A DNA stretch of 5,402 nucleotides from assembly GCA_003542955.1 (NCBI GenBank), contig DPJP01000365.1, positions 36,757 through 42,158 of the forward strand, in the 5' to 3' direction. Numbering within the stretch: position 1 is the first letter of the stretch; each line of letters starts with the position of its first letter. Under the pieces are notes generated by a model, which saw nothing but the letters and a program-made list of their open reading frames with translations, searched no databases and was not told the DNA's origin. The stretch is from Armatimonadota bacterium. Its GTDB lineage: Bacteria; Armatimonadota; Zipacnadia; Zipacnadales; UBA11051. The position numbers and the translations under genes are program-made. Below are positions 1 to 5,402 of this stretch, one piece after another.

Positions 1-1307
1 CACTCTCGATGTCACTGTGGGCCAGGGAGCGCGAGATACTCTCGGACCTCGGCTACACCTGGACTGAGATGCGCTGGTGGAACGTCGCGACCATCGCCCA
101 CAATCTCGTGGCGGTCGACCGCCAGGAGCAGCAGGGAAGACCGTCTGACGGCGACCTGGTGGCCTACTTCCCTTCAGAAGACGGCATCAATGTCGTCGAG
201 GCCGACGGCGCGCGGGCATACTCCAACATCGAGGGCCTCGACACGTACCGCAGGCTGCTCGCGCTCATCCCCGTCACAGAGGAGAATGCCTACGTCCTGG
301 ACATCTCCCGCACCCGTGGAGGCTCGATGCACGATTGGCTGCTGCATGGCAGCGCCGATGACGACATGTCCGCGGAATGCAGTCTCCAGACCGATGAGAA
401 TGCCGCTGCATTCGCGGGCGAGCAGCCGCCTGAGACCTATAAGCTGTGGCGCAACCTGACGCACGCGGCGACCGATGGGAGCTTCGAGGTCACCTTCAGG
501 TATGAAGACGATCCCGAGCGCGGTGTCCGCGTCCACCTGCTCGGCACGGCGCCGACGGATGTCTACCTCGGCGAGACGCCCTCGATCCGCCGCGCCGGGA
601 CGGGCACGGCAGGCGACAACCGCAAGACGCTCGAATACTGGATGCCGCACCTGGCGGCCAGGCGCACCGGGGAGGCGCCCTTGAGCACGCTCTTCGCCGC
701 CGTCGAGGAGCCCCTCGACGGACGGCCCTTCATCGATAGCGTCCGCCACCTTGACGTCTCACCGGCGGGCGATGGCTGCGTTGCCCTCGAGGTCACCTGT
801 GGGACGACGACTGATACCATCATCGTGACGACGGATGAAGAGCCCTATCCGGAACGGACCGCAGGCGATGTGACTATCGCCGGACGCCTCGGCATCGTGC
901 GCCGCAGCGTCGGGGCAGTCACAGGCATGTGGCTCTTCGATGGGCGGGAGTTGAGCGCCGCCGGACACTCGCTTGCTGTCGGGGTCGCTGCCTACACCGG
1001 CACGATTGAGGCGGCCCCGCGCATCGCGGATGGAGCCGAGAACGATGCATTCATCACCAATGCCGAGCTGCCTGTCGGCGAAGCGCTCCGTGGCACATGG
1101 ATAATCGTGACGCATGGGAACGGCTTCCACCACGGATACGAGATAGACCGTGTTGAGCAGGCGGATGGCAAAACCGTCATCATCCTGACCAACGATCACG
1201 GCCTGCGCATGGAGGGTAACACGACAAGCGAGGCTTTCTTCCCACGGCGGGTCATCGAGGGCAGCAACACCTTCCGCATTCCGACCCGAGCGAGCATAGT
1301 GCGTTAG
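1..1307 (+). CDS. Heparinase II/III family protein, C-terminal part (5'-truncated by window edge)
   Basis: The reading frame is open from the left edge (first whole codon at base 3) to a TAG at 1305-1307, giving 434 visible residues. The ATG at 9 is very probably internal, because family-typical sequence begins within about 25 residues of it. Numbering from that Met, the visible hallmarks of the heparinase II/III C-terminal beta-sandwich are AHNLVAVDRQEQ (30-41), YRRLLALIP (80-88), AYVLDISRTRGG (94-105) and HDWLLHGSAD (108-117). Family members are polysaccharide lyases that cleave uronic-acid-containing glycans by beta-elimination. They pair an N-terminal alpha-helical barrel, upstream of this window, with this beta-rich region. 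His31, His108 and His113 lie where the family has conserved histidines, some of them zinc ligands in characterised heparinase II; I cannot assign them individually. Residues after about 120 are beta-rich and poorly conserved. Whether it is secreted cannot be judged without the N-terminus. The substrate is unknown; alginate, heparin-like and other acidic glycans are all possible. Confidence 0.83.
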   Translation, partial: LSMSLWAREREILSDLGYTWTEMRWWNVATIAHNLVAVDRQEQQGRPSDGDLVAYFPSEDGINVVEADGARAYSNIEGLDTYRRLLALIPVTEENAYVLDISRTRGGSMHDWLLHGSADDDMSAECSLQTDENAAAFAGEQPPETYKLWRNLTHAATDGSFEVTFRYEDDPERGVRVHLLGTAPTDVYLGETPSIRRAGTGTAGDNRKTLEYWMPHLAARRTGEAPLSTLFAAVEEPLDGRPFIDSVRHLDVSPAGDGCVALEVTCGTTTDTIIVTTDEEPYPERTAGDVTIAGRLGIVRRSVGAVTGMWLFDGRELSAAGHSLAVGVAAYTGTIEAAPRIADGAENDAFITNAELPVGEALRGTWIIVTHGNGFHHGYEIDRVEQADGKTVIILTNDHGLRMEGNTTSEAFFPRRVIEGSNTFRIPTRASIVR

Positions 1308-1513
1308 CGATCACGCGGCGGGGGAGTGCGGGCACCGCCCTGCTCGCGTGGCGCGCGTTGCATCCTGGGGAGCGATGCGCCGTGCCATAGGCGACGGGCA
1401 GGCGCAGGCCGCCGGGCCATACCACCCCGGAGTTGAGATCGGGCTGCTCACTGGTTGTGGTACCGCCGGCATGATGCTTCGTTTCAACGCCTGTGTTGCA
1501 TAAAATATGATAG

Positions 1514-1542
1514 TTGCGGTATGCGGAAAACCATGCTATATT
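1514..1542 (+). promoter_or_regulatory. Probable sigma70-type promoter of the toxin-antitoxin operon
   Basis: A TTGCGG -35-like hexamer (1514-1519) and a TATATT -10-like hexamer (1537-1542, five of six matches to TATAAT) are separated by exactly 17 bases. They lie in an AT-rich patch (about 1500-1550) that stands out in this GC-rich window. A start about seven bases after the -10 falls on or next to the ATG at 1549, so the transcript may be leaderless. Two TGCGG direct repeats (1515-1519 and 1522-1526, period 7) sit inside the promoter and could be part of a repressor site; AbiEi proteins repress their own promoters. A weaker alternative -10, TATGAT at 1506-1511, lacks a good -35. The prediction rests on pattern only. 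Confidence 0.55.
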
Positions 1543-1548
1543 AGCACT

Positions 1549-2619
1549 ATGGATGAGAGGATGGCCATTCGCTTAGTGGCTGAACTGCTCCAGAGGCTGC
1601 TTGGGGCATCGGCTCGTGAGCTGACTCAGGAGACGGTCCCTGTGGGGGCCTCGGGACGCACGAGGCCCACTTCGATGATCAGCGCGGGGTCCTATCGCTT
1701 CGTCATCCAGTACAAGCCTGGCGCCCGAGCCGATCAGGTAGGCAATGGTCTGCGGCTGTTGCGGCAACTCGGGGTTCGCTCTCCTGACTTGGTGCCATTG
1801 CTGGTAGTCCCCTTCATGGGCGACGTAGGCAAGAGGCTCTGTCAGGAGCAGGGCGTGTCCTGGCTCGATCTCTCCGGCAATGCCTTCATCACGGCCCCCG
1901 GGCTCCACGTCCGCGTCGAGGGGAAGCCCAACCGCTACAAGTCCCGCGGCCGCTCTCCCAACCTGTTCGCTCCTGTCAGTTCCAGGATTGCCCGAGCCGT
2001 CCTGCTGTGGCCGGATCGTTGGTTCAGGCAGGCTGAACTGGCTGCGGAGGTCGGCCTGGCGCCCGGCAGTGTCAGTCGCCTGCTTCCGCGGTACGAGGAA
2101 GCGGGCTTCATCGAGCGAAGGCCGGATGACGGGCGCATTCTGCTCAAGGCCCAGAACCCCGACCTGCTGCTTGATGCTTGGCGGGATAGCTACAACTTCT
2201 CGATCCATGACATCCACCGGGGACACATCCCGGCCCGTTCGGGCACTGAGTTAATCAAGCGGTTGGCGGCCGGCCTGGACCAGGCAGGCGTGGAATATGC
2301 GGCAACTGGCCTGCCCTCCGCATGGTTATTGGAGCCGTTCGCGTCCTTCCGCCTGGTGACGGTCTACGTATCACAGTGGCCGCCACGCGAAGTGCTGGAT
2401 GATCTCATGTTTCGCGAAGAAGCCAGTGGCGCGAACGTGTGGCTGGTGCTGCCTCGCGATGAAGGCGTCTACCACGGGGCCAACGCCACCGACGGCATTC
2501 GCCACGTCAGCGCCGTGCAGACCTACCTGGACCTGAAGGCTCAGCCTGAACGATCCGACGAGGCGGCCGAAGAGCTGAGACGGACGCACCTCAGATGGGG
2601 CAGTAAAGATGGCGGATGA
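1549..2619 (+). CDS. AbiEi-like antitoxin / transcriptional repressor of a type IV toxin-antitoxin system
   Basis: The protein has 356 residues from the ATG at 1549. An in-frame ATG at 1507 would add 14 residues (370), but that stretch is the promoter itself. An ATG at 1561 is also possible, but its GAGAGG abuts the start with no spacing. In the 1549 numbering, an N-terminal alpha/beta domain holds RFVIQYKPG (50-58), VVPFMGDVGKRLC (86-98) and the family signature GVSWLDLSGNAF (102-113). A winged helix-turn-helix follows (about 144-191; recognition helix near APGSVSRLLPRYEEAGFIERR). The C-terminal domain contains YAATGLPSAWLLEPF (250-264), GANVWLVLP and YLDLKAQPER (326-335). This order matches AbiEi_2-type antitoxins rather than classical AbiEi, whose winged helix is N-terminal. 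In type IV systems the antitoxin does not bind the toxin: it counters its effect and represses the operon promoter. It overlaps the downstream toxin gene by 11 bases. The family call is from recognised motifs; direct DNA binding here is inferred. Confidence 0.82.
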   Translation: MDERMAIRLVAELLQRLLGASARELTQETVPVGASGRTRPTSMISAGSYRFVIQYKPGARADQVGNGLRLLRQLGVRSPDLVPLLVVPFMGDVGKRLCQEQGVSWLDLSGNAFITAPGLHVRVEGKPNRYKSRGRSPNLFAPVSSRIARAVLLWPDRWFRQAELAAEVGLAPGSVSRLLPRYEEAGFIERRPDDGRILLKAQNPDLLLDAWRDSYNFSIHDIHRGHIPARSGTELIKRLAAGLDQAGVEYAATGLPSAWLLEPFASFRLVTVYVSQWPPREVLDDLMFREEASGANVWLVLPRDEGVYHGANATDGIRHVSAVQTYLDLKAQPERSDEAAEELRRTHLRWGSKDGG

Positions 2620-3451
2620 CCGCAACAGAGCCTTCGACGACTACTCACCCGATGATCACGAGCGCGTACGGCAGACATGCCTCCATCTCGCGACGGTTCT
2701 TGGTGCGCTGATTGACGAACTGACCATCGTTGGCGGTCTGGTGCCTTCCCTGCTTGTCCCGGACAGGGCTGAAGTGGGCTTCGAGCCACACCGGGGCACC
2801 ATGGATCTGGACCTGGGGCTCAGCGTGGCTGTACTGGCTGACGACCTCTACGCCACGATCGCCGAGCAACTGCGCGCCGCGGGGTTTGCGGTGGATGTCA
2901 ACGAGAAGGGCAATACCACGTTCTACCGTTGGCGTACGCCTCCCGACACCCCCAAGGTCACCGTGGACTTCCTGATTGCCGAGGAGGCACTCACGAGGCT
3001 ACAGCGTGTCGCCAAGTTCGACGATGACTTCGGGGCGGTTGCGACCAGGGGCCTGCAGCTGGCCTGGCGAGACCGGCGCAAGGTGACGCTGGATGGCTAT
3101 ACGCTGCACGGGATGAGGGCTATTCGTGACGTCTGGATCTGTGGGCCGGGCGCTTTCGTCACGCTGAAGTCCCGCGCGATGCAGGGGCGTGAGAAGTTCA
3201 AGGACGCCTATGACCTGTACTACCTGCTGAAGTACTACGGCACGGGACTGTCTGATATTGCCGCGGCGATCATCCCGCTGCTGGATGACCCTGACGCGCG
3301 CGAAGCCATTCAATGGCTGGCCCGCAACTTCGCCGATGCCGACTGCCTCGGGCCCAGGCGGATATCCCTGTTCCGTTACGGGCACGAGGATGCAGACCTT
3401 GAAGCGGACGCGTTGGGACTGGTTCAGGCTCTACTGCGGCTGCTGGAGTAG
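2609..3451 (+). CDS. AbiEii/AbiGii-type nucleotidyltransferase toxin
   Basis: This 280-residue cytoplasmic protein has the DNA polymerase beta-like nucleotidyltransferase motifs of AbiEii toxins. They are IVGGLVPSLL (40-49, Gly42-Gly43), GTMDLDLGL (63-71, metal-binding Asp66 and Asp68), VTVDFLI (117-123, third acidic residue Asp120), a conserved lysine in FVTLKSRAM (Lys187), and the AbiEii signature KFKDAYDLYYLLK (196-208, Lys198, Asp199, Asp202). All expected catalytic residues are present, so the toxin looks active. Characterised relatives bind NTPs, and the mycobacterial MenT enzymes add nucleotides to tRNA 3' ends and so block translation; the target here is unknown. The start lies 11 bases inside the upstream antitoxin gene with only a weak GGGG (2597-2600) before it, which suggests translational coupling. 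An ATG at 2616 is in another frame. Loss of the antitoxin would release growth arrest, fitting phage defence or element maintenance. It could instead be a solitary housekeeping nucleotidyltransferase, but the paired antitoxin argues against that. Confidence 0.85.
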   Translation: MADDRNRAFDDYSPDDHERVRQTCLHLATVLGALIDELTIVGGLVPSLLVPDRAEVGFEPHRGTMDLDLGLSVAVLADDLYATIAEQLRAAGFAVDVNEKGNTTFYRWRTPPDTPKVTVDFLIAEEALTRLQRVAKFDDDFGAVATRGLQLAWRDRRKVTLDGYTLHGMRAIRDVWICGPGAFVTLKSRAMQGREKFKDAYDLYYLLKYYGTGLSDIAAAIIPLLDDPDAREAIQWLARNFADADCLGPRRISLFRYGHEDADLEADALGLVQALLRLLE

Positions 3452-3685
3452 GTCGCATGGCCGGTACCCGGGAGTCTCTTGACGACGTCGACGGCATGCG
3501 TGCGGAGACGGAGCGCCTGCACGTCTCGCCCGCGTGACCGCAGGAGGCCGGCCTGGGCTGGCGACGAACACCACCGGATGCCAGGCGCCCCGTCGGCCCT
3601 GCCGTGTCTGACGCATGCCTGAATTGGGAGCCATACATCGCGTTCGCGCTGCTGCCGGACCGCCGACACACCACAGGAGCCTGCC

Positions 3686-4609
3686 ATGAACACACGACGG
3701 ATCGCCGCAATCGCCCTGTCGAGCCGAGACTTCGACAGCTTCGAGCACAGACTTGATGAGGCGTGCCGCTGGGTGTCGCTGGCCGCGCGGATGGGGGCGG
3801 AACTGGCTGTGCTGCCGGAGGCGCTGAACCTCTGGCGTGGCGACGGCCCCGGCAACACGCTGGCCCTCAATGCGCTCGAGGTGGCATGTGAGGACTGGCA
3901 GACGGAGTGCCGCACGCTCCTCGACTGCGCACGTGAGGAGCGCATTGCCGTCACCGTGCCCATCTACGAGCGAGAGGGCGGCGGCTGCGTCAACTGCTTC
4001 CACCTCGTCTCCGCGGGAGGGGAAGCGCTCGGGCGCTACGTGAAGACCCATCCCACCGGCGGAGAGATGGATGAGGGCGTGCTGCCGGCAGAGCAGAATG
4101 CGCCCATCGAGTGGGATGGCATCATGGTTGGTGGGGCTATTTGCTACGACATCGAGTTCCCGCATGTGTTCGCCGAGCAGCACAGGCAGGGAGCGCGGCT
4201 GTTCCTGTGCCCGTCGCTCACGCCCGGCGGGGACAAGCTCAACTTCCACTGCGCCTCGCTGGCATGTCCGCTCGTGTTGGCCTACCCGGCATGGAGCCGC
4301 ATCATCGATATCCTCGGCCACGATGTCGTCGCCGGGGGCTACCGGCATGAGACGCTGCGTTTCGGCTTCGGCGTCCCCGTCTATGTCGCCGACGTCAACC
4401 TCGATTCCGCGGCTTTCTCCTTCGGTCCCGGCCGCAACCAGGAGAGTATCGAGGCGATTCTGCGGCAGTATGGTTCCGCCGTGAAGCTCACCTTCGACCA
4501 GCACAACTGCCGGTACTCGATAGAGGTGGTCTCACCTGATCTGACAATCGGCCAGGTCATTGAAGAGTTCGGGCTGATCCCGATCACGGGCGGGATCACC
4601 GGTGCGTGA
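3686..4609 (+). CDS. Nitrilase-superfamily carbon-nitrogen hydrolase
   Basis: The protein has 307 residues, a normal length for the superfamily, and no signal peptide or membrane segment, so it is probably cytoplasmic. The Glu-Lys-Cys catalytic set is visible: Glu45 in AVLPEAL (41-47), Lys120 in GRYVKTHPT (116-124) and Cys153 in GGAICYDIEFP (149-159), the nucleophile with its usual Tyr-Asp context. Members hydrolyse nitriles, amides, N-carbamoyl or N-acyl groups through a cysteine thioester. The Cys-loop and the strand after it (ARLFLCPSLTPGGDKLNF) do not match a characterised branch that I can name, so the substrate stays open. AGGAG at 3675-3679, six bases before the ATG, fixes the start. 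It lies 234 bases after the toxin gene and 106 before an isomerase-like gene, so it probably belongs functionally with the flanking catabolic genes. No clear promoter is visible ahead of it. An eight-base inverted repeat spans its stop codon. Confidence 0.87.
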   Translation: MNTRRIAAIALSSRDFDSFEHRLDEACRWVSLAARMGAELAVLPEALNLWRGDGPGNTLALNALEVACEDWQTECRTLLDCAREERIAVTVPIYEREGGGCVNCFHLVSAGGEALGRYVKTHPTGGEMDEGVLPAEQNAPIEWDGIMVGGAICYDIEFPHVFAEQHRQGARLFLCPSLTPGGDKLNFHCASLACPLVLAYPAWSRIIDILGHDVVAGGYRHETLRFGFGVPVYVADVNLDSAAFSFGPGRNQESIEAILRQYGSAVKLTFDQHNCRYSIEVVSPDLTIGQVIEEFGLIPITGGITGA

Positions 4610-4612
4610 TCG
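4581..4612. repeat. Inverted repeat spanning the nitrilase stop codon
   Basis: CGATCACG (4581-4588) and its exact reverse complement CGTGATCG (4605-4612) flank a 16-base loop. The loop contains a further perfect palindrome, CACCGGTG (4597-4604). The right arm includes the TGA stop at 4607-4609. The transcript could fold into an eight-pair stem here, but no U-tract follows, so a classical intrinsic terminator is not supported. It could slow or protect the 3' end of the message, or be incidental in GC-rich DNA. Confidence 0.35.
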
Positions 4613-4715
4613 CGTGCGTTCTGCACCGGCGCGGGAGGCCGTCACGGGGCCGTTGCGGAAATGGCGGCAGAGCACACATCGCCGCGGCGAGTATCATCAG
4701 ATGGGGAGATGCCGG

Positions 4716-5402
4716 ATGAAGATCGGGGCAAGCACATACAGCCTGTCGAAGGCAATCAGGGAAGGCACAATGGACGTCTGGGGCGTGTTCGACTGGCTGG
4801 CCGAGAACGACGCCGACCACATCGAGATCGTGCCCTTGACCACGCTCGATTTCGCCGTTACTCCGGATGTGTCGGAGGCGATCGCTCGGAAAGCGGAGGC
4901 AGTCGGGCTGGAGGTCTCATGCTACACCTTCGGCGCCGGCTTCATCGACCGCACCGAAGCCGAGTACGCCGCGGAGTTGCAGCGAGTATGCAGCGAGGTC
5001 GACAACGCCGCCCGCATGGGGACGAAGCTGGTGCGGCATGATGTCGCCTCACGACCGTCCGAGCAGGCTACCGACGAGCAGTTCGAGCAGGACCTGCCGC
5101 TGTTGGTCAACGCGTGCAGGGAGATTGCCGACTATGCCACGCAGTACGGCATCACCACGATGATCGAGAACCACGGCGTCCATGTACAGGGCGGCAAGCG
5201 TGTCTTCCGCATCCAGCAGGAGGTCGCCCGCGACAACTTCAAGCTCCTGGTCGACACCGGCAACTTCTACCCGGTGGAGTTCGAGAACACCCTCAATGCT
5301 ATCGCCCTGTGCGCCCCGGTTGCCGGGATGGCGCATATCAAGGACCACCTGATTCGGACTTCGGCGCCCGAGGCGATGGACAACTGGCGAGATCGCGGTC
5401 GT
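4716..5402 (+). CDS. Sugar phosphate isomerase/epimerase-like (xylose isomerase-like TIM barrel), 3'-truncated by window edge
   Basis: The frame runs without a stop from ATG 4716 to the right edge, giving 229 residues. GGGGAG at 4703-4708, seven bases upstream, supports this start. The N-terminus KIGASTYSLSKAI is the first barrel strand of the AP-endonuclease-2/xylose isomerase-like fold. Likely metal ligands are Glu151 in MIENHG (149-154), Asp180 in LLVDTGNF (177-184) and His207 in AHIKDH (206-211). The usual last glutamate ligand would lie beyond the edge. HIEIVPL (35-41) and GLEVSCYTFGAGF (64-76) are typical early strands. Such proteins isomerise or epimerise sugars, keto-sugars or inositol derivatives using a divalent metal; many family members remain uncharacterised and the substrate cannot be assigned. 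It is cytoplasmic by lack of a signal. It follows the nitrilase-like gene by 106 bases on the same strand, so co-transcription is plausible but unproven. Family members are usually about 270-330 residues, so roughly a fifth to a quarter is missing. Confidence 0.85.
   Translation, partial: MKIGASTYSLSKAIREGTMDVWGVFDWLAENDADHIEIVPLTTLDFAVTPDVSEAIARKAEAVGLEVSCYTFGAGFIDRTEAEYAAELQRVCSEVDNAARMGTKLVRHDVASRPSEQATDEQFEQDLPLLVNACREIADYATQYGITTMIENHGVHVQGGKRVFRIQQEVARDNFKLLVDTGNFYPVEFENTLNAIALCAPVAGMAHIKDHLIRTSAPEAMDNWRDRGR

Noticed and set aside
1359..1378. Small hairpin GCATC/GATGC with a nine-base loop after the heparinase gene, considered as a terminator
   Set aside because: The stem is only five pairs and no T-run follows; chance in GC-rich sequence.
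3457..3537. A 26-codon open frame (ATG 3457 to TGA 3537) just after the toxin gene
   Set aside because: It is very short, has no Shine-Dalgarno spacing and no recognisable sequence; a chance frame in GC-rich DNA.
1308..3685. Search for direct repeats or an attachment-site duplication flanking the toxin-antitoxin cassette
   Set aside because: By eye I found no shared sequence between the two spacers longer than about seven bases, and no integrase, transposase or tRNA in the window.
3431..4504. A long minus-strand open frame (357 codons) opposite the nitrilase gene
   Set aside because: It is the antisense shadow of a clear nitrilase gene with all catalytic motifs; its translation is low-complexity and matches no family.
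4680..4689. Ten-base palindrome CGCCGCGGCG upstream of the isomerase-like gene
   Set aside because: It is made only of G and C in a GC-rich spacer, with no loop or repeated copy to suggest an operator.
4692..4697. TATCAT as a possible -10 element before the isomerase-like gene
   Set aside because: No acceptable -35 hexamer lies 16-18 bases upstream.

Overview
The window is 5.4 kb of GC-rich, densely coding bacterial DNA with every recognisable gene on the + strand. It holds parts of a carbohydrate or amide catabolic neighbourhood: a heparinase II/III-type protein cut by the left edge, a nitrilase-superfamily amidohydrolase, and a TIM-barrel sugar isomerase/epimerase-like protein cut by the right edge. 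This mix suits a free-living polysaccharide degrader such as those found in Armatimonadota, Planctomycetota or related environmental lineages. No marker gene is present, so the taxonomic guess is weak.

Layout: 1-1307 is the C-terminal 434 codons of the heparinase II/III-like protein. 1308-1548 is non-coding apart from an AT-rich promoter just before the next gene. 1549-2619 and 2609-3451 form an overlapping two-gene operon encoding an AbiEi-like antitoxin/repressor and an AbiEii-like nucleotidyltransferase toxin, that is, a type IV toxin-antitoxin or abortive-infection module. 3452-3685 is a 234-base spacer in which I see no gene. 3686-4609 is the nitrilase-family hydrolase with a good Shine-Dalgarno sequence. 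4610-4715 is a short spacer. 4716 to the right edge is the isomerase-like gene, also with a good Shine-Dalgarno. No spacer exceeds 300 bases. I saw no tRNA, rRNA, CRISPR array, insertion sequence or U-tract terminator.

How it fits together: the heparinase-like lyase would depolymerise an acidic polysaccharide. The nitrilase-like enzyme could act on a C-N bond of a small amide, and the isomerase-like protein on a sugar or sugar-acid product, but the substrates cannot be read from the sequence. The toxin-antitoxin pair is functionally unrelated to these genes. It has its own promoter and lies between two gene-free spacers, which fits an independently acquired cassette. The most interesting part of the window is this pair: the antitoxin carries an N-terminal domain before a central winged helix instead of the classical N-terminal winged helix, and it is probably translated from a leaderless transcript.
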